The position numbers and the translations under genes were made by a program. From positions 1 to 41,865 of the forward strand of contig CAMUPC010000008.1 in the NCBI GenBank assembly GCA_947090545.1: a stretch of DNA of 41,865 nt. The letters run 5' to 3'. The notes under the pieces are model-generated. The model did no database searches. It saw nothing but the letters and a program-made list of their open reading frames with translations, and had not been told where the DNA came from. Shown here in pieces: positions 24,611 to 33,843 of the stretch; position 1 is the stretch's first letter; the number at the start of each line of letters is the position of its first letter. This DNA comes from an uncultured Eubacterium sp. (GTDB lineage: Bacteria; Bacillota; Clostridia; Lachnospirales; Lachnospiraceae).

Positions 24611-27600
24611 TTAGCTTTGCTGCCAGCCGTCACAAAATCCTCTGCCGCTTTCTCCCAGACAGCCCGCGTACTGAAAATCCTCTGCCACTTTCTCCCAGAC
24701 AGCCTGCGTACTGAAATACTGTTCCACATAGTCCTGCATACGCTCAGACGTTTGTTTTAATGCGTCCGCGTCCTGATAAAAGCGTACTGTTTCCTCTGCA
24801 AACGCCTGCGGATCATCCTGGATACGAAGAATATGCCCGGCGTTTACAATGCCTTCCGCTCCTGAGGCAGTCGTCACAACCGGGACTCCATAATAAGCCG
24901 CTTCTACAACCTTGCCCTTGACCCCGGCGCCATACCGCAGCGGCACGACGGCAAGCCTGCACCTTCCATACAGCTTTTGCAGCTCTTCTTCCGGCACATA
25001 GCCTTTGACACAAATGCCGTCCTTTCCGTCCAGCGCTGTCAGTTCCTTCGGCACATGGGAGCCGACAATGTAAAAAGGCGCGTCCAGGCTCTTTCTGATA
25101 TGCGGCAGGATTTCCTGGGTAAACCATCGCATGGCGTCCAGGTTTGGCTCGTGCACAAACCCTCCGACAAACAGCATCCCTTCCCGTTTGGAAAAGTCAG
25201 GCAGGGCATCCGTCTGGATCTTATGGCTGCATTTGTCGTATACATACGCCGTTACCGCTTTTACGGGAAGCGCGGCATTGATGTTATGTATTTCCTCTAC
25301 TTCCACGCAGGACGGGTAATAGGAAACGGCGGCGCGCTCCATCAGGTACAGTTCCTTTTTCTTCCATTCCTTTGCTTCCTTTTGCAGCGCGGCGTTTCCG
25401 GTCAGCTCATATGCCCTCTGGCAGCGCAGGAAATGCAGGTCATGCCCGTAATAAATGATCTTTGCCTTTGTTTTGCTGTAAAAATAATCGATATATTTCA
25501 TAGAAATATGCGGGCGGTTTAAAAATACAAAATCAAAATATTTGTGGTTTGCGTCCAGCCACTGGAAAATATGCGACTGGTAAAAGCTGCCGTAGAGCAC
25601 TTCAATGCCAAGCTGCTCCAGGCTGCTTGTATACGGCTCATGGCGGTAGAAATTGTCGCCGATCAGCTTGACCTGAAACCCTTTTTGCACAAACATCCGC
25701 AAATACTGGTAAACCGTTTTGGAGCCTGCGTCCTGGTCATACTGCGGGACGTAATGGTCGATCATCAAAAGCATCGGCTTTTTCTTGCTGCGCTCCCTTG
25801 CGCAAAATACATGGCGCGCATTGGGCTCGTGGTTCTGCAATACATCCGCCCATTTCTGCGTCAGCTTTTTGCTGTTTTCCACCTGGTACTGCTTGATGCC
25901 GGCATCCGTATCCGTGCCGTTAGAAATGCCCTCAAAATGCACGACGACGGACAACGGCTGGTAAACCACCTTGCAGCCGCGGGAACGGACTGCAAAGGCA
26001 AGGTCAGAATCTTCACAGTAAGCAGGCGCAAAGCGCTCGTCAAAGCCGCCGATTGCCTCCCACAGCTCCCTGCGGATCATCAGGGATGCGCCTGAAATAT
26101 AATCCACCTCTTTCACATAGTTATATTCCGGGCGGTCGGCTTCCTGCCCGTTTCCATAATTCCACGCGGAGCCGTCCTGCCAGACAATGCCCCCGGCTTC
26201 CTGTAGCCTGCCGTCTGGATAGATCAGCTTGGAGCCTGCCATGCCAATGGACGGGTCACGCTCCATAAGATCTGTCAGCGGCTTGAGCCAGCCTTTTTGC
26301 ACCTGCGTATCATTATTTAAAAACAGCACATATTTGCCGCGCGCATAGGCTGCCGCATGGTTGCAGTTTTTTAAAAACAGCAGGTTTTTCTCATTGCGGA
26401 TGACCCTGATATGTTCCACAAGCTCTGAAATCCTTGCCGTATCGTCCGTGGAATGGTCGTCTGCAAGCAGTATTTCATAGCTGACGCCGCTTCCGGTATG
26501 CTCCAAAATGGACGCTAAGCACCCATACGTATAAGAAAACTGATTGTATACAGGGATCACAATCGATACGAGCGGATGTTCCGCTTTTGGAAAATGCAGC
26601 GCCTGATACGATGCAAACGGCTTTTCCACCAGATCCTCAGGACGAACATGAAGCACTGGCTGTATTGCATTATACGATGCGTCCGGCATACTTTCATCGA
26701 TTCTCCTTGCCACAAACGCCGGGCCTTCTTCGCGCAGAAACCCGATCAGATGGCGCACGCGCATCGGCGAAAGCATCTTTACAGACTGGAACGGATGCCG
26801 CACAAAGCGCAGGCACATTTTAGCCAGCAGCCTGCGGTATGACCCAGGCGGTATGATACAAAAGGATGCCCGCTGCAAACCGGCGGCTATTTTCCATGTC
26901 CGGCTCTGCCTGATCCGCTCGAATTCACGCTCGGATTCCAAAAGCTGTTCGATATGCCCTTGCTGGTTTGCTGTCTGCTGCCTGAGCTTTTGCTGTGTGC
27001 TGCGTAAGGATGCTGCCTGTTCCTGCTGGTTTTTTAGTTCCTGCTGTAAATCCTGACAAGATGCATCCAACTGCGCAATCTGCCTTTGCTTCTGCTTTGT
27101 TTCCGCTGCCAGCCTGCGTTCTGATTCCAAAAGCTGTTCGATATGCCCGCATTTATTCGCAAGCTCCTGACGTAAGTCTTTTTCAGACGCAAGCAGGCTT
27201 TGGATTTGCCTGCTATTATGCTCTAACTGCCCCTGCATCTGTAACATCCTGTTTTGCATCTGCTCCTGCTTGCTCTCATTTTGCTTTTGTAATTCCTTTA
27301 ATGTAAAACGGCTGTCATATCGGTTGCAGTACCCGTCTGCTCCATAAAAATCTGTCTGGCGGTAAAAAACCTGTGACCACAGAAACGCTTCCAGCTTATC
27401 GTATGCGTTCGTTTCACACGCCAAAATGCCAGCAGCTTCCAGCAATTCCCCGAAGGAAACGTCCGTATCCACATCCGCTCTGTAATATGCAGACTTTATC
27501 GCATAATACAAGCAGAAATGAAGCGGCACACGATCCATACACCATTCCTGGTCATAAAACAGCAGCGTGCCGTTTTCATAAAATGCGTTGTAAAAAGTCA

Positions 27601-28927
27601 TATCGATAAATGCTTTGTGCAAAATGACGCCATAGCTGATTCCCGGATCTTCCAGATGGTTTTGTACGATCAGGTTATTGCTGTTATAGCAAACCGTTTC
27701 ACTGCTTTTTAAATAACAGCCGCGAAGAGCCAAAATAAGTTCTTTCAGTTTTACTCTGTCGTTATGAAAAAGTGCGTCCTGAAATACACTCTGAGCGCTG
27801 ATTCCTGTATGCAGCCTGCTTTTTAGTTTGTCCCCGTCCTTTTCATAAGGCAGTATCGCAATGCCTTGTTTCGCCAGCCTGTCCGTATACTCCAAAATAT
27901 TTTGGATATGCAGCTTTGCCTGTTGATGCATCGGTATTTTATAAATCGTTCCGTCATGATAGATGATTGTACTGACACGAAACTCCTGGTAAACTTCCCC
28001 TTTTGCAGAGACATGTGCGACATGCTTTGGGGAAAGCTCTTTTAAAGACGCCTCAACAAGAAACGAATTGGCAAAAAAAGGAAAAACCCCATTTTCGATT
28101 AAATCCCAATATAGCTGTTTTTCATTCCCAATCAGCGTACTGTTTTTTGCATAAGTAAAAGACACTTTTTTAAGGTTCATGCTGTCCGGCTTATAGTCAT
28201 CTGCAAAAATCAGCTCTGGAAACCTGTAATCCGGCAGTACACTGTAAAAACGAAGCTGTGAATATCCGGCACGTTTTAGCAAATCAGCCAGTTCAAAACG
28301 TGAAAACGTGCGGATGCCTTTTTTCTCCTGATAGCCCATAAGCCCGGCAAACGGCTGCTGCAAATGATCTTCCGAAGCGCCAAGCCAGTATTTTAATCCA
28401 AACCGGTTCTCAATCGCAAGCAGCAGGACGCCGTCATCCTTTAAACAGTTTTTTGCTTTGCGCAAAAACGCATCGTATGGCTTGTCCGTATCAGAAAAAA
28501 TAGCTGCATATTCCAAAACGCCAATACATATCACATAATCATAGCCCTGCTGCGGATGCCATTCGTTGATATTTCCTGTTTGAACTTCCAGATTGCTCCG
28601 GTTCGGATATCTTGCCCGGATCACGTCAACCCTTGCCTGGCTCATTTCAAGCGCAGTAACAAATTCAGCCCGGTCACACAGCATACCGGTAATCGAACCC
28701 ATGCCAGCTCCAATTTCCAAAATCCTTGCATGTTCCTTGAACGGGTACCAGTTGAGGATATTTTGCCGTACAGACGAAAAAGTATTATTGACGGTATAGG
28801 AGCTGTCATGCGCAATCGCATCCTCTGACAGATCTTCCGGGTATTTTTGCGCGATTTGAAACATCTTTTTTTCGGCTTCGTCACCATCTGAATACACCAG
28901 TTTTTGATCCTGCTTCTTTTGTATCAT
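24611..28927 (-). CDS. Methyltransferase-kinase-like-coiled coil-GT2-GT4 fusion (WbdD-like ruler fused to glycosyltransferases)
   Basis: A 1438-residue protein starting at ATG 28927 (ATGA overlap with the ABC ATPase). Order: SAM methyltransferase, about residues 65-240 (RILEIGAGMG at 68-77); kinase-like domain, about 300-470 (IYKIP Lys330, IDMTFYNAF with Asp442 and Asn447, FYDQEW with Asp459); Gln/Glu-rich coiled coil, about 543-675; GT2, about 787-1010 (LVSIVIPVYNQ, LADDHSTDD, FLNNDT); GT4, about 1110-1410 (MLFVGGFVHEPN, VVPLRYGAGVKGKVVEA). Methyltransferase-kinase-coiled coil is the order in E. coli WbdD, which caps chains and sets length. The kinase call is from motif spacing only. The last 18 or so residues are changed by a 40-bp duplication. 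Confidence 0.85.
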   Translation of the reverse strand: MIQKKQDQKLVYSDGDEAEKKMFQIAQKYPEDLSEDAIAHDSSYTVNNTFSSVRQNILNWYPFKEHARILEIGAGMGSITGMLCDRAEFVTALEMSQARVDVIRARYPNRSNLEVQTGNINEWHPQQGYDYVICIGVLEYAAIFSDTDKPYDAFLRKAKNCLKDDGVLLLAIENRFGLKYWLGASEDHLQQPFAGLMGYQEKKGIRTFSRFELADLLKRAGYSQLRFYSVLPDYRFPELIFADDYKPDSMNLKKVSFTYAKNSTLIGNEKQLYWDLIENGVFPFFANSFLVEASLKELSPKHVAHVSAKGEVYQEFRVSTIIYHDGTIYKIPMHQQAKLHIQNILEYTDRLAKQGIAILPYEKDGDKLKSRLHTGISAQSVFQDALFHNDRVKLKELILALRGCYLKSSETVCYNSNNLIVQNHLEDPGISYGVILHKAFIDMTFYNAFYENGTLLFYDQEWCMDRVPLHFCLYYAIKSAYYRADVDTDVSFGELLEAAGILACETNAYDKLEAFLWSQVFYRQTDFYGADGYCNRYDSRFTLKELQKQNESKQEQMQNRMLQMQGQLEHNSRQIQSLLASEKDLRQELANKCGHIEQLLESERRLAAETKQKQRQIAQLDASCQDLQQELKNQQEQAASLRSTQQKLRQQTANQQGHIEQLLESEREFERIRQSRTWKIAAGLQRASFCIIPPGSYRRLLAKMCLRFVRHPFQSVKMLSPMRVRHLIGFLREEGPAFVARRIDESMPDASYNAIQPVLHVRPEDLVEKPFASYQALHFPKAEHPLVSIVIPVYNQFSYTYGCLASILEHTGSGVSYEILLADDHSTDDTARISELVEHIRVIRNEKNLLFLKNCNHAAAYARGKYVLFLNNDTQVQKGWLKPLTDLMERDPSIGMAGSKLIYPDGRLQEAGGIVWQDGSAWNYGNGQEADRPEYNYVKEVDYISGASLMIRRELWEAIGGFDERFAPAYCEDSDLAFAVRSRGCKVVYQPLSVVVHFEGISNGTDTDAGIKQYQVENSKKLTQKWADVLQNHEPNARHVFCARERSKKKPMLLMIDHYVPQYDQDAGSKTVYQYLRMFVQKGFQVKLIGDNFYRHEPYTSSLEQLGIEVLYGSFYQSHIFQWLDANHKYFDFVFLNRPHISMKYIDYFYSKTKAKIIYYGHDLHFLRCQRAYELTGNAALQKEAKEWKKKELYLMERAAVSYYPSCVEVEEIHNINAALPVKAVTAYVYDKCSHKIQTDALPDFSKREGMLFVGGFVHEPNLDAMRWFTQEILPHIRKSLDAPFYIVGSHVPKELTALDGKDGICVKGYVPEEELQKLYGRCRLAVVPLRYGAGVKGKVVEAAYYGVPVVTTASGAEGIVNAGHILRIQDDPQAFAEETVRFYQDADALKQTSERMQDYVEQYFSTQAVWEKVAEDFQYAGCLGESGRGFCDGWQQS
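24634..24713. repeat. 40-bp tandem duplication at the 3' end of the multidomain gene
   Basis: Two adjacent 40-bp units (24634-24673 and 24674-24713) differ at two positions. Forty is not a multiple of three. The first unit in the reading direction encodes QAVWEKVAEDF; the second would encode RAVWEKAAEDF in the original frame, followed by VTAGSKAKKG, but is read one frame off as YAGCLGESGRGFCDGWQQS. Confidence 0.93.
26934..26959. repeat. Direct repeat copy 1 in the coiled coil (26 bp)
   Basis: Identical over 26 bases to 27123-27148. Both encode GHIEQLLESE in the same frame. The distance between copies is 189 bp, or 63 residues. Confidence 0.9.
27123..27148. repeat. Direct repeat copy 2 in the coiled coil (26 bp)
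   Basis: Second copy of the exact 26-base repeat, at protein residues about 594-603. Recombination between copies would delete exactly nine heptads. Confidence 0.9.
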
Positions 28928-30231
28928 TGTCTTTCCCTCTGATTTTTGCCAATTTCCCAATACCCCTGCATATGCACAAGCCCAATCTCCCCAAACCCGC
29001 TCTCTTCTACCCGAAACTCCATCGCGTTAGACAGATAGTCATACTTACGTTCCTGCATATCCTGTATCCCGATATCTACCAGGTACCTCCCATGCAGCAA
29101 AGGGTTGTACTCTATCACCATCGAAACCTCGCCGTCTGGCTGCGAAAGGATCTTACGGACCCCATTTTTGCCAGACAGCGCCGTTGTCCCATAGCAGTAC
29201 ACGCCGTCGTCTCTTGCGATATTTACCGTAAAGTTGATCGGAACGCCTATTTCCTTCGCATGGTATTTCATCCGAATCCGCATCCTTGCACACACGGGAA
29301 AAAAGACCGCCGGCTGCCCGTCCTCGCGTTCCATCACCGCATCCGTAAAAACAATCTTTTGATTCCCTTCCCTGCGCGCCCCGCTGCTGCAAAACGCGGG
29401 AAGTTCGTTCTTTTTTTGCTCCTGCCCTTTTGCACAAGCCAGTGCCAGCCTGCTGTTTTGAAACTCCGCCTCGATTCTGTCATGGCGCATCTTTTCCATT
29501 TCTCTCAGGTATTCTCCCGCCACTTCCCTGGGCTTTCCTTCCTTGCGGACCTGCCCGTCCTCGATCCAAATGGCGCGGTCGCAGATTTTTTCAATCTGTC
29601 CCATCACATGGGATACAATTACGATTGTTGTGCCCTTTGCCTTGATTTCTTTCAGCTTCTCAAAGCACTTTTCCTGGAAGCCCACATCGCCGACCGCCAG
29701 TATTTCATCGATCAGCAGGATATCCGCGTCTACATTGATCGCGACCGCAAAAGCAAGGCGCATATACATGCCGGACGAATACGTACGCACCGGGTTGTCG
29801 ATAAATTCTTCCAGCTCAGAAAAACGAATGATCGCATCCATTCTTCTTGTAATCTCCGCATGGTTCAGCCCAAAGATCGAAGCGTTTGTAAAAATATTTT
29901 CCCTGCCGCTTAGATCCGGGTGAAAGCCTGCGCCAAGCTCGATCAGGCTGGATACGCGGCCGTGCATCGTAATGGTGCCCTGCGTCGGATACAGGATGCG
30001 CGCCAGCATTTTCAGCGTCGTGCTTTTGCCGCAGCCGTTTTTTCCGATCAGCCCGACCGCCTCTCCTTTTTTGACTTCCATGCCGATCCCTTTTAACACC
30101 CAGTGCACCTCGTGGCGCCTGCGGCTTTGAAACAGCACGCGCTCCTTTAAGCTGCTGCCCTTGTCGTAATAGACTTTAAATTTTTTTGTAACGCCCGTCA
30201 CCTTGATGACGCTTGTGTTTTCCGGCTTCAT
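28924..30231 (-). CDS. Polysaccharide ABC exporter ATPase with Wzt-like C-terminal domain
   Basis: A 435-residue TagH/Wzt-type ATPase. The N-terminal ABC domain has Walker A GLIGKNGCGKSTTLK, signature YSSGMYMRLAFA and Walker B ILLIDEILAVGD. After a linker, residues about 280-425 form a beta-sandwich-like domain (FTDAVMEREDG... to FRVEESG) of the Wzt C-terminal type. In E. coli that domain binds the modified end of the finished chain and gates export. It pairs with the permease at 30278. The adjacent WbdD-like protein makes a terminal mark plausible. Confidence 0.9.
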   Translation of the reverse strand: MKPENTSVIKVTGVTKKFKVYYDKGSSLKERVLFQSRRRHEVHWVLKGIGMEVKKGEAVGLIGKNGCGKSTTLKMLARILYPTQGTITMHGRVSSLIELGAGFHPDLSGRENIFTNASIFGLNHAEITRRMDAIIRFSELEEFIDNPVRTYSSGMYMRLAFAVAINVDADILLIDEILAVGDVGFQEKCFEKLKEIKAKGTTIVIVSHVMGQIEKICDRAIWIEDGQVRKEGKPREVAGEYLREMEKMRHDRIEAEFQNSRLALACAKGQEQKKNELPAFCSSGARREGNQKIVFTDAVMEREDGQPAVFFPVCARMRIRMKYHAKEIGVPINFTVNIARDDGVYCYGTTALSGKNGVRKILSQPDGEVSMVIEYNPLLHGRYLVDIGIQDMQERKYDYLSNAMEFRVEESGFGEIGLVHMQGYWEIGKNQRERQ

Positions 30232-30277
30232 TCCTGCTCTACCTCATACACTCTTTTTGATTTTTCCTGATACGGTG

Positions 30278-31057
30278 TTACAGCTCTTCCGCAAAATTTT
30301 TCTGCAACATGGAAAAGACAAACGCGCCAACGCCGACAAACACCATGCCCGTTACAAACGCTGCGGCAAGATCGGACAGGTCCGGCACCTGCTTGTAATA
30401 CAGGATCTTACGGTATGCAACCGCAACCGGCGTCATCGGGTTCATCCGAAAAACAGGGAGCAGGCCATCTGGGATAAAGCTGATATCATACATCACTGGC
30501 GTCAAATAAATCCATGCCATCAAAAGCACACCGACGATATGCTCCAAATCCCGCAAATATACCGTACATGCCGATATGATAAACGCAAAGCCCAGGCAGA
30601 GCACATATTCACACAGCATAACCGCGGGCAGGCAGGCGAGCGCTTGCGGTGAAAACCCGCTTCCTGATACCGCAATCACCGCAAATACAACGACAAACGA
30701 CAGCAGCATATTGACAAAGCAGCTCGTGACATAGGAAATCGGCAGCACTTCCCTCGGAAAATAGATCTTTTTTACCAAATCCTGCTGGCTGACAACCGCC
30801 ATCGCCCCGCCGGAGATCGAGGTGCTGAAAAACACCCATGGAATCATAACGACTGTCAAAAACAGGTAATACCGCTCGATGTCCATACGGAAAATCCTTG
30901 AAAACACCATCGTATAGACAATAATCTGGCACAGCGGATTGATAAACGTCCACAGAAAGCCAAGCACAGAGCTTTTGTACCTGCCTCTTAGATCCCTGCG
31001 GACAAGGCTTCTGATCATCTCCCGGTATGCAAACAGTTCCCTGCACTTATTCCACAT
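30278..31057 (-). CDS. Polysaccharide ABC exporter permease (TagG/Wzm type)
   Basis: A 259-residue ABC-2 permease with six hydrophobic segments. The N-terminal amphipathic stretch (LVRRDLRGRYKSSVLGFLWTFINP) is typical of Wzm/TagG, followed by the gate-helix region and FPREVLPIS. It forms the transport pore with the ATPase encoded just downstream and would move lipid-linked glycan across the membrane. Confidence 0.92.
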   Translation of the reverse strand: MWNKCRELFAYREMIRSLVRRDLRGRYKSSVLGFLWTFINPLCQIIVYTMVFSRIFRMDIERYYLFLTVVMIPWVFFSTSISGGAMAVVSQQDLVKKIYFPREVLPISYVTSCFVNMLLSFVVVFAVIAVSGSGFSPQALACLPAVMLCEYVLCLGFAFIISACTVYLRDLEHIVGVLLMAWIYLTPVMYDISFIPDGLLPVFRMNPMTPVAVAYRKILYYKQVPDLSDLAAAFVTGMVFVGVGAFVFSMLQKNFAEEL

Positions 31058-31099
31058 CTGTTTTCACCCATGCTCCTTCCACGTTTCTTTTCCTATTTT

Positions 31100-32026
31100 T
31101 CACAAATAGCCAAACAAAAAAAGCAGGCGGCAGGCAGCGTCATCCAGCATCTGCTGCCGATAGATGCTTCTGCTGCAAATAAGCTGGCATTTTTTCTTCC
31201 TGCTCGTCCTATATCCGCACAGCAGCTCCAATAAAGCTGCTTTTCCATTACTTGTCTTTCCATTCAAACGCTCTTGATAAGCATTCTGAAATTCCAACGC
31301 CTGGCTGGAGAGCCGGCTGCGTAGCTGCCTTATATGCCGCAGCCGATTGATCCAGCGCGCGCCCCAGCGGTTATGCATACCGACCTGGTTGTTTCCATGC
31401 TGGCGGTACAGGATCTTTGGTTTCGTATCGTAAATGACCCTGCCAAAATAAGAAGCGCTCAGATACATCCACCAGTCATGCATCACATCGGTATCCGGCA
31501 GATGCCCTCTTACAAGCTGATATAAGCGCCTGTTAAATACCTGCGTGCATCCCATACAGATATTTTCCACCAGCGCATTGCCAAAGGAGGCGCTTTTGCG
31601 GTTCTGGTAGGCAAATGCTTCCCGATGCTTTAAGTCCCTGGACGCATAGATAGCTTCGCCTGCGTACAGCAGCGGCAGGTTTTTTTGACCCGCTTTTTCT
31701 AACAGCCGCACCGCGCGTGCCAGCTTATCCTCCAGCCAAACATCGTCCTGGTCTGCAAATGCATAATAATCCGCGCCTGCACCCGCATTTGCCAGCAGGT
31801 GATAAAAGCTGCGCGCGGCGCCTATGTTTTTCCCGGTATAGACGGAAATATTCGGATACTTTTTTTCATATGCAGCAAGTATCCTGCCCGTTTGGTCGGT
31901 GGAACCGTCATTACGAACCAGCAGCGATACCCGGACATGTTTCTGTGCCAAAATACTGTCTAATTGTTCACAAAGATAATCCTGTCCGTTGTAGGCAGCC
32001 AAAAGCACCTGAACGGTTTTTTTCAT
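31100..32026 (-). CDS. Family 2 glycosyltransferase
   Basis: A 308-residue GT2 of the rhamnosyltransferase/WcaA-like type: VQVLLAAYNGQDYLCEQLDSI, LLVRNDGSTDQT, and YYAFADQDDVWLEDKL with the metal-binding acidic motif, then HDWW as the acceptor-side acid. I chose ATG 32026 because it overlaps the stop of the GT4 gene (ATGA) with GGTGAGGGA before it. It probably adds an early sugar of the repeat or primer on the cytoplasmic side. Confidence 0.9.
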   Translation of the reverse strand: MKKTVQVLLAAYNGQDYLCEQLDSILAQKHVRVSLLVRNDGSTDQTGRILAAYEKKYPNISVYTGKNIGAARSFYHLLANAGAGADYYAFADQDDVWLEDKLARAVRLLEKAGQKNLPLLYAGEAIYASRDLKHREAFAYQNRKSASFGNALVENICMGCTQVFNRRLYQLVRGHLPDTDVMHDWWMYLSASYFGRVIYDTKPKILYRQHGNNQVGMHNRWGARWINRLRHIRQLRSRLSSQALEFQNAYQERLNGKTSNGKAALLELLCGYRTSRKKKCQLICSRSIYRQQMLDDAACRLLFLFGYL

Positions 32027-33222
32027 TCCCTCACCTGTCCTTGCCGCAGCGCTGCATTCCTGCTGCAATGTCTGTCAAACGAACGATAGATCTGTTCCAT
32101 CCGGCCTCTGGCTTCGTCCAAGCTGAACGCTTTGATTTTCTGTCTGTTATATCTGCCGCAGCCCTGCCTGCGTGCGTGGTCAAAAAGCAGCTGCTTTACC
32201 GCCTCCGCAAGCTCTGGTTCCTGCCGCCTTCCTAAACGCCTGCAAGGAAACCGAATGCCTCCGTGTTCATCGATTAACTCCCTGTTTCCGCGAATATCCG
32301 ACACGACACACGCCATGCCCGCCGCCATCGCTTCCATCAGCGCAACCGGAAGCCCTTCCTGAAAAGACGGAAAGACAAACAAGTCGGCATGTTGATAAAA
32401 CGGCGCCAGACTGCCCTGGTATCCCGCAAACCGCACGCGCCCCGCTACGCCAAGCTTGCGTGCCAGCGCTTGCAGCCTGCTTTTTTGTGCTCCCTGCCCG
32501 CAGATCAGATAATAAACATTTGTTTCCTGCATATCTGCCAGCACACGGATTACGGCGGCATGGTTTTTTCTCCTGCTTAACTCTCCAACGGACAGCAGAA
32601 TGGACGCGTCCTTTGGTATGTGGTATCTTTTACGGATATTTTGCGGCGTTTTTGCCAAAAAACGTTCCGTATCGACCCCGACTCCCGGAATATAGCAAAC
32701 CTTCCCGGCACGCAGCCTGCGCCTGGCGAACCTGAAATCCTCCTGATTCACCGTAACCAGCACATCCGTCCAGCGTGCCAAAAGCTTCTCCGCCGGATAA
32801 TAAAGCAGCCAGTGAAAAAGCGGCGCGCCTTTGTAAAAATGAAAGCCATGTGCCGTATAGAGCATCGGCACCCGCAGCCTGTGCCCGGCAAGCCTTGCCA
32901 ATGCGCCTCCTATCGGAGACTGGCAGTGCACCCACGCAAACTGGTGCTGTCTTAGCAGCCTGTCCATTTGCAGGTACGCCCGCACACTGCTTCTGACAGA
33001 ACGAAGCTTTCTTGGACAGTCCCATTGGTGGCACTGGACATGCAGGCTGTTTAAGATGTGCAAAAGCTCCTGCACCTGCTGCTTCCCACACGTATTTCCT
33101 TCTTTGAAATTACATGCCACATGCACCTTATATCCCATCGCAAGCAGGATCTTAATATTTTGCAGGTTAAATTGCAGTACCATAGATGCAACGGACGCGG
33201 CAAGCAGCACTTTACGCTTCAT
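32023..33222 (-). CDS. Family 4 glycosyltransferase
   Basis: A 399-residue GT4. N-terminal Rossmann (KVLLAASVASMVLQFN), acceptor-domain VHCQSPIGGALAR and TAHGFHFY, then the donor domain with SVGELSRRKNHAAVIR and VFPSFQEGLPVALMEAMAAG (the E-x7-E motif). The pattern is close to EpsD-like transferases in exopolysaccharide loci. Its start overlaps the end of the XRE regulator, so the two are translationally coupled. Confidence 0.92.
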   Translation of the reverse strand: MKRKVLLAASVASMVLQFNLQNIKILLAMGYKVHVACNFKEGNTCGKQQVQELLHILNSLHVQCHQWDCPRKLRSVRSSVRAYLQMDRLLRQHQFAWVHCQSPIGGALARLAGHRLRVPMLYTAHGFHFYKGAPLFHWLLYYPAEKLLARWTDVLVTVNQEDFRFARRRLRAGKVCYIPGVGVDTERFLAKTPQNIRKRYHIPKDASILLSVGELSRRKNHAAVIRVLADMQETNVYYLICGQGAQKSRLQALARKLGVAGRVRFAGYQGSLAPFYQHADLFVFPSFQEGLPVALMEAMAAGMACVVSDIRGNRELIDEHGGIRFPCRRLGRRQEPELAEAVKQLLFDHARRQGCGRYNRQKIKAFSLDEARGRMEQIYRSFDRHCSRNAALRQGQVRE

Positions 33223-33556
33223 TCATAATCTCCGCTACCGACTTCATAATCTTTACATACATCGAATAGCTGTCGCTTTTTGGTACGCCCGCGGCAGTAT
33301 GCGGGTTCCAAAGATCCAGCACCGCATCCGATACCTGGTTCACCTCGCCCCAAAGCAGCCCGCCCGCATCCACATCCAGCGCCCTGCACAAACTGACAAA
33401 CGTTTCCAGGCTCATAATCCTGGTACCGCGCTCGATATGCCCAAGAAAAGACATGCTGATGCCGCATTTTTTCGCAAGCTCCTCCTGCGACCATCCCTTT
33501 GCCTTGCGCACCTGGCGGATGCGCATTCCCATTTTTGTATAATCCAGTTCCTTCAT
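33212..33556 (-). CDS. XRE-family regulator at the head of the glycan operon
   Basis: A protein of about 114 residues with one N-terminal helix-turn-helix (MRIRQVRKAKGWSQEELAKK, then GISMSFLGHIERG) and a C-terminal tail that may mediate dimerisation or sensing. I chose the second of two ATGs (33556), which has GGAGG at better spacing; 33559 is the alternative. Being the first gene, with its stop overlapping the GT4 start and a palindrome upstream, it is likely an autoregulator of the operon. Confidence 0.88.
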   Translation of the reverse strand: MKELDYTKMGMRIRQVRKAKGWSQEELAKKCGISMSFLGHIERGTRIMSLETFVSLCRALDVDAGGLLWGEVNQVSDAVLDLWNPHTAAGVPKSDSYSMYVKIMKSVAEIMNEA

Positions 33557-33631
33557 CATTTCCTCCCGTCTGCATTCAACGCGGCATCTTGCCTGCCTGC
33601 ATGTTTGAATGCTGAAAAGAACGTCAAATAG

Positions 33632-33666
33632 AAAGCATAACATTTTATAAGAAAATGTTATGCTTT
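33632..33666. promoter_or_regulatory. Perfect 15-bp-arm palindrome upstream of the XRE gene
   Basis: Arms AAAGCATAACATTTT and AAAATGTTATGCTTT are perfectly complementary around a 5-base centre. The site lies about 75 bases before the XRE start. It may be the operator of the XRE protein or a hairpin in the leader RNA. A related half-site (TTCTTATAAAATGTTATG) lies at 33930-33947 in the opposite orientation. Confidence 0.75.
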
Positions 33667-33697
33667 GCAAAAGTAGTTTTTTTGTGAAAAAGCGTTA

Positions 33698-33727
33698 AAT
33701 ATAGCGGAAAATCAAATATTTAGGCAA
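33698..33727 (-). promoter_or_regulatory. Possible promoter of the glycan operon
   Basis: On the minus strand: TTGCCT (-35), 18-base spacer, TATATT (-10), about 140 bases before the XRE start. The fit is moderate. The palindrome at 33632-33666 would then lie downstream of the transcription start. Confidence 0.4.
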
Positions 33728-33843
33728 AAGGAAGGAAAAAAAGAACGCTGTTTTTTCAACGGCTGGGAAAGAGATTTTTTATTGTTTGCGTGTAGGGAAG
33801 CATTGGATTTTTGTAATATACTGACAAATCTATATGCAAAAAA

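Noticed and set aside
28927..29913. 328-codon plus-strand frame over the ABC ATPase
   Set aside because: The minus-strand frame has all ABC motifs; the plus frame is a shadow.
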